From: Parashewanella hymeniacidonis | Lineage (GTDB): Bacteria > Pseudomonadota > Gammaproteobacteria > Enterobacterales > Shewanellaceae | Direction: 5' to 3' | DNA: 46,860 bases | Assembly (NCBI RefSeq): GCF_016900895.1 | Contig: NZ_JAFEUN010000020.1 | Location: 1-46,860, forward strand | In this document: piece by piece, positions 37,306-46,823 of the stretch | Numbering within the stretch: the first letter of the stretch is position 1 | How the letters are laid out: each line of letters opens with the position of its first letter | Notes under the pieces: generated by a model | Database searches by the model: none | What the model was told of the DNA's origin: nothing | The model's input: only the letters and a program-made list of their open reading frames with translations | Translations under genes and position numbers: made by a program

Positions 37306-38174
37306 GTCATTTTTTCCTCGTCTTGAACTTTAGTGATTTTGGCTATCATTTGACCTTGATCGGTATAAATATTGGCGTCATATAGATGGTGATCAGTCAC
37401 TTTTACTGGGCAATGTGCATGTAGTGTCAATGGTAAAATGTCGCCCGGACGTAACTGATTTAGTTCTGTCATACTGGTATTGGCTTTTCCTAGTTCAACT
37501 TTGAGTTGCACAGGAATTTGGCGGCTCTTCTCTTTAAGCTTTTCAGCCAGGTTTAGAGCAGGCTCTTGATGGGTTGGTTGGTTGGAGAGCAAACCCAAAA
37601 GTTGTTCGTTGACACAAAAATGCATAGGTTTTATGTAGCTTTCTTTGGCAAAGTTCATTGTCCAAATCACCTGTGCATTAATCTCACTGGCACTTGTTAA
37701 TAGTGTTAATTCGATATCATCTGGATCTAGGGATAAATCGGGTAATGCTTTTAATGCACCAAGCATAAAACGTTTTGCCAGACGAAATTCGGAGTTGCTT
37801 GGAGGCAGTAAGGGAGATTTAGCCGGACTACTTGGGCTGCCATAATAACAACTGGCGAGTTGATCTAATGTAGAGCGATCGACACTCCACCAAGCAACGG
37901 TATTACCTTGATACATCATAGTGAACCAGGATTGTTTGATATTTGGATCAAATACTTCTGGTACTGAGTCTTGTTTAATAGTTTCTAACGCCGAATGTCC
38001 TTGCCTAATTATTGGCATTAATAAAGAGTTAGTGACATTTAAAATTGAACGTTGGCTAGACTTAAGTTGAGCAAATAATCTACTTCTGGCAAGTTTTTCA
38101 TTTGTTAAAACTATTGGTCTAATACTGTTTGTGTTGTTTGTTTTTAATAATGTTGCTTTAGATGTCGTTTTCAT
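37302..38174 (-). CDS. fliM: Lateral flagellar C-ring switch protein FliM, divergent
   Basis: FliM links FliG to FliN in the rotor. This 290-residue protein is shorter than typical polar FliM (about 330-350). The C-terminal SpoA-like half is clear (QLRPGDILPLTLHAHCPVKVTDHHLYDANIY). The middle domain is divergent. The N-terminal CheY-P-binding segment normally containing an EIDALL motif is not present; the protein starts MKTTSKATLLKTNNTNSIRP. No clear Shine-Dalgarno precedes the ATG. It is the first gene of the minus-strand flagellar operon and is divergent from motY. Confidence 0.88.
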   Translation of the reverse strand: MKTTSKATLLKTNNTNSIRPIVLTNEKLARSRLFAQLKSSQRSILNVTNSLLMPIIRQGHSALETIKQDSVPEVFDPNIKQSWFTMMYQGNTVAWWSVDRSTLDQLASCYYGSPSSPAKSPLLPPSNSEFRLAKRFMLGALKALPDLSLDPDDIELTLLTSASEINAQVIWTMNFAKESYIKPMHFCVNEQLLGLLSNQPTHQEPALNLAEKLKEKSRQIPVQLKVELGKANTSMTELNQLRPGDILPLTLHAHCPVKVTDHHLYDANIYTDQGQMIAKITKVQDEEKMT

Positions 38175-38651
38175 TTTTTATTTTGATTTTAATTTGTCAG
38201 TCGTCAAATAAGTGTTTATATATATTTTATGTCAAATTAATGTCACGTCCTTATTTATTATTTAAAACGTCAATATTCTTACTTTAAATAATTTTTTGAC
38301 ATTAGATAAACTTTTGACACTAAAGTTTCATTTATTTAAGCTTAAGTAAAACAGTGACTTAGCGTGCTTTGTGCTTGATTTGCCTATAATTAAATAGTCA
38401 CTGTTCGCTAAATTGTTAATTATATTTATAAATCGGTTTTGAATTTATCTTATTTATTATTGCTAGGTCAATGATAAATGCATTTAATTAATTAATGTGA
38501 CTTTAATTTGTTATTTTGTTTTACAATTAATATTAATTTGTGTTTAATTGTTTCTGTTGTTAATTCTTATTGCCAATTAGTTTTAGTTTTGTGGTTTTTA
38601 TAACCGCCTCTATAAGTTTTAATTAAAACTGTTTATGGACGAGATAATTCG
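38175..38651. promoter_or_regulatory. Divergent fliM/motY control region
   Basis: This 477-bp spacer is very AT-rich and has no gene. It contains two TTGACA hexamers (38296-38301, 38314-38319), a TATAAT (38385-38390) bracketed by a 9-bp inverted repeat ACAGTGACT (38351-38359) and AGTCACTGT (38396-38404), and a perfect 16-bp palindrome AGTTTTAATTAAAACT (38615-38630) 21 nt before motY. I found no convincing GG-N10-GC sigma-54 element, although LafK-type systems use them. Confidence 0.55.
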
Positions 38652-39533
38652 ATGAAGGTCATTACAATAATAAAAATAAGCCTTTGGGTTGTGTGTGCTT
38701 TATTGCCTAATGTTTTATGGGCTGGCTCATTTCAAACTGAATTAGAGCAATCAAATTGGCGCTATCAAGGCGACAAGTTTTCATGTCAAATTGCACATGA
38801 TATTAGCCGCTTTGGTGAGATCAGTTTGGTCGCACGACCAGATGCGTCATTAACACTGAATTTAAACAGTCAATGGCTGAATTTTGAAAAAGCACATAGC
38901 TTTGCTCAAGTGGTTGTTCCTTCATGGCATCAAACACAGCATGAGTCATTTCCAACTTTTAAATTTCAAGCAAAGAACAAACAGCAAACTTCAGTTGCTG
39001 ATGACAAGCTCGGTCTTTATTTAAAAGCAATAGCCAAAGGCTATACTATTGAAGTTACGGTTGATAACCGGATTGGCGAACAATTTTCTGGCATTGCTAA
39101 TTCGGTTAATTCACAAAACGTCATTGAGCAATTTCGCCATTGTTACGCTCAACTGTTGCCAAAACCCTATTCTTACGTTCGACGCATTGACCTTATTTTT
39201 GACTCAGGAAGCAGTCAGCTTAATTCTCAGCATGAGCAAGACTTGAATGCGATTGTTGAATACGTTCAAGCAGACAGCACTATCGAGCGCATACTTGTTG
39301 ATGCACACACTGACGGCAATGGTCATCACTTAGCCAATTTGGTATTGAGTAAAGAGCGTGCTGATGAAGTCGCATCGAGGCTTGTCGAACTCGGACTTGC
39401 TATTGATATGGTAGACGTGCGCCACCACGGTGAACGGATGCCGTTAGTAGCGAACTCTACAGAGAAAGGTCGCTCTATCAATCGTCGTGTTACGGTGAAA
39501 CTGGTTAAGCATAGTCAAGGAGTAAACCAGTGA
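38652..39533 (+). CDS. motY: Lateral flagellar motor T-ring protein MotY
   Basis: MotY forms the periplasmic T ring that anchors the stator in sodium-type and lateral motors. The 293-residue precursor has a signal peptide ending near WAGS (residues 24-26), an N-terminal MotY-specific domain (about 25-165), and a C-terminal OmpA-like peptidoglycan-binding domain ([60 protein letters not shown]). The stop overlaps the lafK GTG by 4 nt. This adjacency to lafK matches the lateral cluster of Vibrio parahaemolyticus. Confidence 0.93.
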   Translation: MKVITIIKISLWVVCALLPNVLWAGSFQTELEQSNWRYQGDKFSCQIAHDISRFGEISLVARPDASLTLNLNSQWLNFEKAHSFAQVVVPSWHQTQHESFPTFKFQAKNKQQTSVADDKLGLYLKAIAKGYTIEVTVDNRIGEQFSGIANSVNSQNVIEQFRHCYAQLLPKPYSYVRRIDLIFDSGSSQLNSQHEQDLNAIVEYVQADSTIERILVDAHTDGNGHHLANLVLSKERADEVASRLVELGLAIDMVDVRHHGERMPLVANSTEKGRSINRRVTVKLVKHSQGVNQ

Positions 39534-40825
39534 ATAAATACTGCATTGAACTCATTGATCATCTAATCTCTGATGACTTAATTCAGGCATTAGAATGTGA
39601 AGGCTTTAATCTTGTGACGAACTGCCAGCAAACACCTTGGTTGAGTCTCGTTAATCTATCAAAAGTGTCTGCTGAATGCATTGAAGTTGAATTGGCTAAG
39701 GTTAATGGTACGAATAAAGTCGCACTACTTAATGCCGAACAAAGTGAAAATGCGGCGCAGGCCATGAAGTTAGGTGTTCAAGATTATCTATTATTGCCGT
39801 TGCAGCAAGAACAATTAATTGCCTTGGTTATCCGCTTAAAAGAACTAGAAAAGACAAACCATAATTATATTGTTTCATCGCCTGTTAGTCGTCAACTATT
39901 GATGCTTGCTCATCGTAGTGCCATGACTGAGGCTTCAGTATTGATTACAGGTGAAAGTGGAACAGGTAAAGAGCCGTTAGCTCGTTATATCCATCAAAAT
40001 TCTTCTCGTGCGAATAAGCCATTTATTGCGATTAACTGTGCCGCTATCCCTGAGAGTATTCTTGAATCTTTACTGTTTGGTCATAGCAAAGGTGCATTTA
40101 CTGGGGCACAAGCCGATCAGCCGGGTAAGTTTGAGCTGGCCAACGGCGGTACGATTCTGCTGGATGAAATTGGTGAAATGCCGTTACTGCTTCAAGCAAA
40201 ACTATTGCGAGTGCTCCAAGAAAGAGAAGTCGAACGCTTAGGCGATCATAAATCGATTTCATTGGATATCCGGATTATTGCTGCCACCAATCGTGATTTA
40301 CGCGCAGCGGTTAACAATGGTGAATTTAGAGAAGATTTATTCTATCGCCTAGATGTACTTCCCTTAAAAACATTGCCATTGCGTGAACGCAGAAGCGATA
40401 TTTTGCCTTTAGCTGAACACTTTCTGAGTAAGTACAACATGGATACCCCACTTCAGTTTTTTAGCGATCAAGCTAAGCAAGTGTTGATGGCACATGATTG
40501 GCCGGGAAATGTAAGAGAGCTGGAGAATTGTATTCAGCGTGCACTGGTATTAAGGCGTGGGCAAGTGATACAGATGGCAGACTTGGGTTTAGAAATTAAA
40601 TCTAGTGCCGTCCTTATAGAAACGAAAGAGACCAGTTTAAAACAGTCTAAGCAGCAGGCTGAATTCCAATTCGTTATTGATGCTTTAAAGCGTTTCAATG
40701 GTCATCGTTGTAAAACAGCCGAATTTTTGGAAATGACAACTCGAGCCTTACGTTACAAGTTGGCGCAAATGCGTGAGCAAGGTATCGATATTGACACTAT
40801 TTTAACAGAAGCGAAAGCCGCATAA
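39530..40825 (+). CDS. lafK: Sigma-54-dependent lateral flagellar activator LafK
   Basis: LafK activates sigma-54 promoters of lateral flagellar genes. The 431-residue protein has an N-terminal receiver-like domain (about residues 1-105) lacking an obvious phospho-acceptor aspartate, an AAA+ domain with Walker A GESGTGKE (141-148), the sigma-54-contact GAFTGA (188-193), Walker B ILLDE (209-213), and a C-terminal Fis-type helix-turn-helix ([23 protein letters not shown]). The start is a GTG coupled to the motY stop. The degenerate receiver suggests control by abundance or partner binding rather than phosphorylation. Confidence 0.92.
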   Translation: MNKYCIELIDHLISDDLIQALECEGFNLVTNCQQTPWLSLVNLSKVSAECIEVELAKVNGTNKVALLNAEQSENAAQAMKLGVQDYLLLPLQQEQLIALVIRLKELEKTNHNYIVSSPVSRQLLMLAHRSAMTEASVLITGESGTGKEPLARYIHQNSSRANKPFIAINCAAIPESILESLLFGHSKGAFTGAQADQPGKFELANGGTILLDEIGEMPLLLQAKLLRVLQEREVERLGDHKSISLDIRIIAATNRDLRAAVNNGEFREDLFYRLDVLPLKTLPLRERRSDILPLAEHFLSKYNMDTPLQFFSDQAKQVLMAHDWPGNVRELENCIQRALVLRRGQVIQMADLGLEIKSSAVLIETKETSLKQSKQQAEFQFVIDALKRFNGHRCKTAEFLEMTTRALRYKLAQMREQGIDIDTILTEAKAA

Positions 40826-40866
40826 ACCATAGCTGCTTATAAAAGAAGAATTAAAGGTAAGCGTAA

Positions 40867-41202
40867 ATGAATGCTTTAGATACAAATAACCAATCGTTAT
40901 TGCAACAACTTGACCGCTATAAAGAAGTAGCGAAAGGTGAAATTACCATTCGTCGCAATCCTGATGAAATTGGAGACGCTCAAGCTTCATTTTCTGACTT
41001 AATGGCACAAAAAGTTTCTGCGATTAATACCGATCAAAATTCATCATCTGCATTGATGCGTGCCGTTGATAGTGGCCAAAGTGATGACTTAGTCGGCGCT
41101 ATGGTTGCATCCCAAAAGGCCAGTCTATCTTTTTCTGCAATGGTTCAAATACGTAATCGTCTCGTTCAGGCGTTTGATGACGTAATGAAAATGCCTATTT
41201 AA
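40867..41202 (+). CDS. fliE: Lateral flagellar MS-ring/rod adaptor FliE
   Basis: FliE joins the MS ring to the rod and is exported first. The 111-residue protein shows the family C-terminus (SLSFSAMVQIRNRLVQAFDDVMKMPI). It begins 41 nt after lafK, too short a gap for an obvious separate sigma-54 promoter, so cotranscription with motY-lafK is likely. fliF follows closely. Confidence 0.93.
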   Translation: MNALDTNNQSLLQQLDRYKEVAKGEITIRRNPDEIGDAQASFSDLMAQKVSAINTDQNSSSALMRAVDSGQSDDLVGAMVASQKASLSFSAMVQIRNRLVQAFDDVMKMPI

Positions 41203-41225
41203 TTTTATCTTTGGAAACTCGCACT

Positions 41226-42935
41226 ATGACAATGACGTTAACTCAACCTGAGCCGAAAGTGATCACCGATGAGCAAAGTGGCAACTTGCTTTTATCAATG
41301 AAGCAAAAGTGGCAAAGTTTCAATGGCAGCGATAAGCAAGTACTGGTGCTTGCTGTGTTAGCGATTGTAGTCGCTTGTGTGATAGTGCTGGCATTATGGA
41401 GTGCTAGTCAAGGCTACCGTGCTTTGTACGGTAAGCAAGAGCAGGTGGATACTTCGAAGATCATTGAAGTGCTAGAGTCTGAAGGTATCAATTACCAACT
41501 TGAAACCAATACCGGCTTAATTTTAGTACCTGAAGAGAAATTGGGTGCAGCACGCATGTTACTGGCAGCACGTGGCGTGAAAGCCAAAGTGCCTTCTGGT
41601 ATGGAAGCGTTAGACAAATCAGGTATCGGTACCAGTCAGTTTTTGGAGCAAGCTCGTTATCGCCATAGCCTTGAAGGAGAGTTAGCCCGTACCATTATGG
41701 CCTTAAAAGTTGTTCGCAATGCTCGAGTGCATCTTGCGATTCCAAAGAAATCATTATTCATTCGTGAGAAACCAGAACTGGCTTCTGCATCAGTTATGTT
41801 GGATTTATACGCAGATGCTAACCTAACACCACAGCAGATTGAATCGATTGTTAACTTAGTTTCTGGCAGTGTTATGGGGATGAAGCCTGAGCGGGTTCAA
41901 GTCGTAGACCAAGAAGGTAACCATTTAAGTTCAGTGATCAACATAGGTGAAGACATGACTCAGTCACGTGATCGCCAGTTAAAATACACTAATGAACTTG
42001 AGCAGAGCCTCATTGAGCGTGCATCAAACATGCTATTGCCTGTACTTGGTCAAGATAACTTCAAGGTGCAAGTATCAGCTAAGGTTAACTTCAACCAAAT
42101 TGAAGAGACTAAAGAATCATTAGATCCCTCTACCGTAATACGTTCTGAGCAGCTATCACGTGATGAAAGTAATTCAGATTTAGCACTAGGTATTCCTGGC
42201 GCACTCAGTAACCAGCCGCCGTCGACAGACAGTGAGTCAGATAAAAACCAACGCCGTAATCTACGTGAGCAAAATAATCGCCAATTTGATGTTGGTCGCT
42301 CAGTTAAGCACATAAAATATCAGCAAATGCAGCTTGAGAGTTTGTCTGTTTCGGTACTGCTCAATAATGCGGCTGCAGGTGAAGCTGGCTGGACAGATGC
42401 ACAACAGCAACAGATCAGTCAGATGGTTCGAAATGCGATTGGTTACAGCGCTGAGCGTGGCGACCAATTTAGCATCAACAGCTTTAGTTTTGCCCCTACC
42501 GTTGCGGTACAGTTTGAGCCGATGCCTTGGTGGCAGTCCGAAACATATCAAGTGTATTTACGTTACTTGATTGGTTGTTTGCTTGGGTTTGGCTTGATCA
42601 TTTTTGTATTGCGTCCTTTGGTGAAACACTTAACACGTACAGTAGAAAATGAATTTGAAGACAACACAAATCATGACGCTAAACCGCTATTGAGCCCAGA
42701 AGAACAGCAAGCAGAGTCTCTAGGTGCATTGCCAAAATCAGCGCAGACACCAGAACAAGCTGAATTATCAGAAGCTGAGTGGATGCATTTACATGGACTG
42801 CCTGAGCCTGGTTCACCACTGACGGTCAAACTAGAACACTTAGGCTTATTAGCCGAAAAAGAGCCTGCACGAGTCGCTGAAGTTATTTCGCATTGGATCA
42901 AAGATAAAGAAGTCGAAGAGAATAAGGAGCAGTAG
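41226..42935 (+). CDS. fliF: Lateral flagellar MS-ring protein FliF
   Basis: FliF forms the MS ring. From the ATG at 41226 (GGAAA 9 nt upstream) it has 569 residues; a TTG at 41211 is less likely. It has a first membrane segment (about residues 42-62), the ring-building domains (NTGLILVPEEKLGAARMLLAARGV, ARTIMALKVVRNARVHLAIPKKSLF), and a second membrane segment (about 448-468) followed by a cytoplasmic tail that binds FliG. Confidence 0.95.
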   Translation: MTMTLTQPEPKVITDEQSGNLLLSMKQKWQSFNGSDKQVLVLAVLAIVVACVIVLALWSASQGYRALYGKQEQVDTSKIIEVLESEGINYQLETNTGLILVPEEKLGAARMLLAARGVKAKVPSGMEALDKSGIGTSQFLEQARYRHSLEGELARTIMALKVVRNARVHLAIPKKSLFIREKPELASASVMLDLYADANLTPQQIESIVNLVSGSVMGMKPERVQVVDQEGNHLSSVINIGEDMTQSRDRQLKYTNELEQSLIERASNMLLPVLGQDNFKVQVSAKVNFNQIEETKESLDPSTVIRSEQLSRDESNSDLALGIPGALSNQPPSTDSESDKNQRRNLREQNNRQFDVGRSVKHIKYQQMQLESLSVSVLLNNAAAGEAGWTDAQQQQISQMVRNAIGYSAERGDQFSINSFSFAPTVAVQFEPMPWWQSETYQVYLRYLIGCLLGFGLIIFVLRPLVKHLTRTVENEFEDNTNHDAKPLLSPEEQQAESLGALPKSAQTPEQAELSEAEWMHLHGLPEPGSPLTVKLEHLGLLAEKEPARVAEVISHWIKDKEVEENKEQ

Positions 42936-42936
42936 T

Positions 42937-43923
42937 ATGAACAATGTAGAGCAAGCGGCAATGTTACTGCTGAGTATGGGAGAAAAAGGTGCAGCGCAAG
43001 TGATGGCGCATCTTGATCGCCATGATGTACAACACCTTAGTCATAAAATGGCCCGACTTTCTAGTATCAGCCAACATGAAGCTGATGATGTTCTTGGACG
43101 TTTTTTTAGTCAATATCGTGAACAATCAGGCATTGCCAGAGCATCACGTTCTTATTTGCAAAAGACCTTAGATTTAGCGTTAGGCGATCGAGTCGCTAAG
43201 AGTTTGATCGACAGTATTTATGGCAACGAAATAAAAACACTTGTAAGACGTTTAGAGTGGGTTGATCCGCAGCTTCTTGCTAAGGAAATCGCACATGAGC
43301 ATTGTCAGCTCCAAGCTGTGCTTCTTGCTTTATTACCACCAGAAAGTGCTGCTCAAGTATTGCAAGAATTGCCTGAAACTGTTCAGGATGAAGTATTAGT
43401 TCGTATTGCTCAGCTCAGTGAGCTGGATAGAGATGCTGTTGATGAGCTGAGACAGCTGGTTGAACGTTGCATGCTCATCGCTATGGAAAAGAGTCACACT
43501 AAAGTATCTGGTGTACGCCAAGTAGCCGATATTTTGAATCGTTATGACGGTGATCGTGAGCAGCTGATGACCATGATTAAGTTACATGATACTGAACTTG
43601 CAAGTGATGTTACCGATAATATGTTTGACTTCATTATTCTTGGTCGTCAAAAGCCAGATGTTCTCCAAGAAATCATTTCGATTGTACCACCAGAGGTACT
43701 TGCAATAGCCATTAAAGGCATCGATTTTGAGCTTAAAGGTATCATCATGACAGCGTTACCAAAACGCATGTCATCAGCGATTGAAACTCAATCTGAAGCT
43801 TTAGGTTCTGTGCCTTTAAGTCAAGCTATTGCTGCCCGTAAAGAAATCATGCAGTTGGCGAAAAAAATGAACGATGACGGTGAAATTGAGCTGCAGTTAT
43901 TTGAAGAGCAAGTTGTGGAATAG
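42937..43923 (+). CDS. fliG: Lateral flagellar motor switch protein FliG
   Basis: FliG is the rotor protein that contacts the stator. The 328-residue protein has the N-terminal MS-ring-binding domain (EQAAMLLLSMGEKGAAQVMAHLD), the middle domain containing EHCQLQAVLLALLPPESAAQVL (an EHPQ-like motif read as EHCQ), and the C-terminal torque domain (NMFDFIILGRQKPDVLQEI, AIKGIDFELKGIIMTALPKRM). AAGGAG precedes the ATG, which lies 1 nt after the fliF stop. Confidence 0.95.
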   Translation: MNNVEQAAMLLLSMGEKGAAQVMAHLDRHDVQHLSHKMARLSSISQHEADDVLGRFFSQYREQSGIARASRSYLQKTLDLALGDRVAKSLIDSIYGNEIKTLVRRLEWVDPQLLAKEIAHEHCQLQAVLLALLPPESAAQVLQELPETVQDEVLVRIAQLSELDRDAVDELRQLVERCMLIAMEKSHTKVSGVRQVADILNRYDGDREQLMTMIKLHDTELASDVTDNMFDFIILGRQKPDVLQEIISIVPPEVLAIAIKGIDFELKGIIMTALPKRMSSAIETQSEALGSVPLSQAIAARKEIMQLAKKMNDDGEIELQLFEEQVVE

Positions 43924-43937
43924 GAAGTAAAGACGAT

Positions 43938-44705
43938 ATGAAACCTTTGAATTTAGTGTTTAATAAATCAGCGCAGCGTAATGTACGGTTGCATCGTTTT
44001 CCTCCTTTACTGCAATCAGCTCATGAGCAGGAATTGCAAGACGCAACAGCTGCATGGGATGACTATCAAGCTAAATTTGATAAAGGCTATGAAGAAGGTC
44101 TGCAGCAAGGGCATGACACTGGTTTTAGTTCAGGTGAAGAGCAAGGAAAACAAGCGGGTTATAATGTCGGTTTTAAACAGGGGCTGGCCGAAGGGCATGC
44201 ACAAGGCCGAACTCACCTTGAATCGCAACTCAACGATATGATAACTCCGCTTTCTGCACTAAAAGAAACACTAGAGGACGGTCATAACCAGCATATTCTA
44301 CAACAGCAGGATTTGATTCTAGAACTTGTGCGTAAAGTTTCTCAGCAAGTGATCCGTTGTGAATTAACCCTACAGCCAGCACAAATACTAACGCTAGTAG
44401 AAGAAACCTTAGCGGCGCTGCCTGATGATGCCAAGCAAGTTAAAATTCATTTAGAGCCTACCGCCGTCAGTAAGCTACAAGAACTCGCTGCCGATAAAAT
44501 TAAGGATTGGAAACTTGTTTCTGATGACGGTATTTCTGCTGGTGGGTGCCGCGTTGTGAGTGAACACTCCGACGCAGACGCTTCAGTAGAAACTCGCTTA
44601 AATACCTGTATGGATCATGTGGCCAATAAATTGGTTGAAATGAATCAAAACCAAACCGTGCAAACTGAAGTAGCTCAATCAGAGGAAGCGCATGTCGCCG
44701 ACTGA
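43938..44705 (+). CDS. fliH: Lateral flagellar export regulator FliH
   Basis: FliH dimerises and restrains the export ATPase FliI while docking it at the C ring. The 255-residue protein has the diagnostic glycine-heptad/GxxxG region (about residues 46-90: KGYEEGLQQGHDTGFSSGEE, then GKQAGYNVGFKQGLAEGHAQG in succession) and a C-terminal FliI-contact domain (RKVSQQVIRCELTLQPAQIL, GISAGGCRVVSE). The stop overlaps fliI by 14 nt. Confidence 0.93.
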   Translation: MKPLNLVFNKSAQRNVRLHRFPPLLQSAHEQELQDATAAWDDYQAKFDKGYEEGLQQGHDTGFSSGEEQGKQAGYNVGFKQGLAEGHAQGRTHLESQLNDMITPLSALKETLEDGHNQHILQQQDLILELVRKVSQQVIRCELTLQPAQILTLVEETLAALPDDAKQVKIHLEPTAVSKLQELAADKIKDWKLVSDDGISAGGCRVVSEHSDADASVETRLNTCMDHVANKLVEMNQNQTVQTEVAQSEEAHVAD

Positions 44706-46020
44706 AGCGGTAATACTTGATTTTCCAGCGGTTCCTGTTGCACAGGTCTACGGCCGACTGACTCGGGTTAATGGCTTACTGCTCGAAGCTGTGGGTTGCC
44801 AAATGGCGACGGGTGAGCCTTGTAAAATTGAATGCCGAGATGGCCGATGGATAGAAGCTGAAGTCGTTGGCTTTGATAAAGAAACTCTGTGCTTAATGCC
44901 TGTTGAGCACCCTCATGGCTTAATGCCTGGTGCAAGAGTGTTACCCATTTCAGATCATCGTAGAATGCCATTCGGAGAAAAACTTCTCGGTCGTGTTATC
45001 GATGGTTTAGGGCAACCAATTGATGAACTTGAAGCACGTATCGATAACAAACACAGTCATGTTCATAAAAACCTAAACCCATTAAAACGTAAACCCATTA
45101 CGGAGACTTTAGATGTTGGCGTGAGAGCAATAAATGCATTAACGCCGATTGGTCGCGGTCAACGGTTAGGCTTATTTGCTGGCTCAGGTGTCGGTAAATC
45201 GGTGCTGTTAGGAATGATGACTCGATACACCGAAGCCGAAGTGATCGTCGTAGGTTTGATTGGTGAACGTGGTCGTGAGGTACGAGAGTTTATCGAAGAT
45301 TCACTCGGTAGCGAGGGGATGCAACGTGCTGTTGTTGTAGCAGCTCCAGCCGATACAACACCTGTCATGCGCAAACGTGCCATGTTGCTTTGTCATCAAA
45401 TCGCTGCTGATTTTAGAGAGCAGGGCAAGCAAGTGTTACTGTTAGTCGACTCTCTAACCCGTTACGCACAAGCACAACGTGAAATTGCATTGAGTTTAGG
45501 CGAACCTCCTGCAACCAAGGGCTATCCGCCCTCAGTGTTTGCTACGCTGCCAAGCTTAGTCGAAATGTCGGGGAACAGTCAGCATCCAATAGGAACTTTA
45601 ACCGCTTTTTATACCGTTCTCAGTGAAGGCGATGACTTGCAAGATCCGATCGCTGATTCTGCCAGAGCGATTTTAGATGGTCATATCGTGCTAAGTCGTC
45701 AACTTGCCGAGCAAGGGCACTTTCCAGCGATTGATGTGTGCGCTTCGGTCAGTCGTTTAGCGACGCAAATATCTAATGAACAACAATTAGAACACGCAAA
45801 GTTAATGCGTTTGCTGCTCAGTAAATACAACGAAGTTAAAGCGTTAATTCCACTCGGTGGTTATCAAGCGGGACAAGACCCACAGTTAGATATAGCCGTG
45901 AGCAGTTATTCAAAGCTGGCAGAGTTTTTACAGCAAGGCATGCATGAATCTTCGAGTGTCGAGCAGACTCTAATAAGTTTGGATACTTTGATCTCGCAAT
46001 TGACGGGTTGTCAACAGTGA
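44692..46020 (+). CDS. fliI: Lateral flagellum-specific ATPase FliI
   Basis: FliI is the F1-beta-like ATPase that energises export. The 442-residue protein has Walker A GSGVGKS at residues 164-170, Walker B LLLVDSLTRYAQAQREI, and the type III ATPase signature PSVFATLPSLVEMSG. GAGGA precedes the ATG within the end of fliH. Its stop overlaps the fliJ GTG start by 4 nt. Confidence 0.96.
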   Translation: MSPTEAVILDFPAVPVAQVYGRLTRVNGLLLEAVGCQMATGEPCKIECRDGRWIEAEVVGFDKETLCLMPVEHPHGLMPGARVLPISDHRRMPFGEKLLGRVIDGLGQPIDELEARIDNKHSHVHKNLNPLKRKPITETLDVGVRAINALTPIGRGQRLGLFAGSGVGKSVLLGMMTRYTEAEVIVVGLIGERGREVREFIEDSLGSEGMQRAVVVAAPADTTPVMRKRAMLLCHQIAADFREQGKQVLLLVDSLTRYAQAQREIALSLGEPPATKGYPPSVFATLPSLVEMSGNSQHPIGTLTAFYTVLSEGDDLQDPIADSARAILDGHIVLSRQLAEQGHFPAIDVCASVSRLATQISNEQQLEHAKLMRLLLSKYNEVKALIPLGGYQAGQDPQLDIAVSSYSKLAEFLQQGMHESSSVEQTLISLDTLISQLTGCQQ

Positions 46021-46427
46021 AAGCGTTAAAGCTGCTGAGTCAGCAGGAGCAAAAGAAGCTCTGTGCACTAGCAAATGAAAAACAGCAAGCACAATTAAAG
46101 CTTGATCAGCTCGCAACGCAGCAACAAGCATTACAACAAGCGGCCACTCATTATGCGCAGCAGCGTTATTGTCATGCCAACCCTATGCTTTTGAATAATA
46201 GTGTTGAAATGAGTTTGGCGCTAGAGCCGATTAAAAAGCAACTCACTCGTCAACAAATGCTGCATACTCAAGAAAAGCAGCGAGTTGAGAAGTTGTGGCG
46301 AAGACAATTAGGACGTCATTTAGGGCTCGAAGTTGCTTTGGAAAATGCACATGTAAAAAAACAAAAGTTTTTAGCGAAACAGGAGCAAACTCAAACGGAT
46401 GAGTTTGCTGGCTCACTAGTAAGTTAA
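46017..46427 (+). CDS. fliJ: Lateral flagellar export chaperone FliJ
   Basis: FliJ is a coiled-coil stalk between FliI and FlhA. The 136-residue product (from GTG at 46017) is rich in Gln, Lys, Leu and Ala in heptad arrangement throughout, as expected for two antiparallel helices. Sequence identity in this family is low, so the call relies on length, coiled-coil character and position after fliI. The GTG start overlaps the fliI stop; a TTG at 46008 is less likely. Confidence 0.85.
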   Translation: MKALKLLSQQEQKKLCALANEKQQAQLKLDQLATQQQALQQAATHYAQQRYCHANPMLLNNSVEMSLALEPIKKQLTRQQMLHTQEKQRVEKLWRRQLGRHLGLEVALENAHVKKQKFLAKQEQTQTDEFAGSLVS

Positions 46428-46735
46428 TCGAGGGAAGCGGCAGAAATAGCTTTTGATAGAATATCTTCACTGAATAGGTTTGATAGGTATTCAAAGTTTA
46501 ATTGCTCGTGCGTCATAAAGTTAAGGAGCATTTGATTATTGATTAAACATAGTAATAACTCTCTGGATTCTCCATCACATGTATGTAGGTATATTTTTAG
46601 TCTCAGATAACTCGATGAATTATCACTGTGTGAATCTGTGACTGTTGATTCAGTTTCTTTAGATATTTTTTGGAATTCAATAGGGTGTAGATCTTTTGAA
46701 ACGACAAACTTAAAAAATAGATCTATTAAGATCAA
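46424..46735 (-). CDS. Possible small protein or gene remnant, convergent with fliJ
   Basis: A 103-codon frame on the minus strand ends 4 nt inside the fliJ end. It has protein-like composition (ESRELLLCLINNQMLLNFMT) but starts with a TTG lacking a Shine-Dalgarno, and no ATG exists between it and the upstream in-frame stop at 46778-46780. I do not recognise it. It may be a degraded gene. Confidence 0.3.
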   Translation of the reverse strand: MILIDLFFKFVVSKDLHPIEFQKISKETESTVTDSHSDNSSSYLRLKIYLHTCDGESRELLLCLINNQMLLNFMTHEQLNFEYLSNLFSEDILSKAISAASLD

Positions 46736-46762
46736 TGAGTTGAGTTTATATAAAGGTAGACA

Positions 46763-46823
46763 AGAGAGCTTTTTGTGTTAGTTATATTGTTCCGACACGC
46801 AATAACAACACATAAAGCCCTCT
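46763..46823. repeat. Long imperfect inverted repeat near the window end
   Basis: A roughly 27-nt left arm beginning AGAGAGCTTTTTGTGTT (46763-46789) is complementary, with a few mismatches, to the right arm GCAATAAC then AACACATAAAGCCCTCT (46799-46823) around a short loop. A reading frame opens with ATG at 46824 directly after it and runs off the window. It could be the end of a mobile element or a transcription signal; too little is visible. Confidence 0.5.

Noticed and set aside
38635-38655. Six-codon leader ORF whose TGA overlaps the motY ATG
   Set aside because: ATG GAC ... TGA fits a coupling peptide, but such short frames arise by chance and it lacks a ribosome binding site.
40826-40866. 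Separate sigma-54 promoter for fliE
   Set aside because: The 41-nt gap after lafK has no GG-N10-GC element, so cotranscription is simpler.
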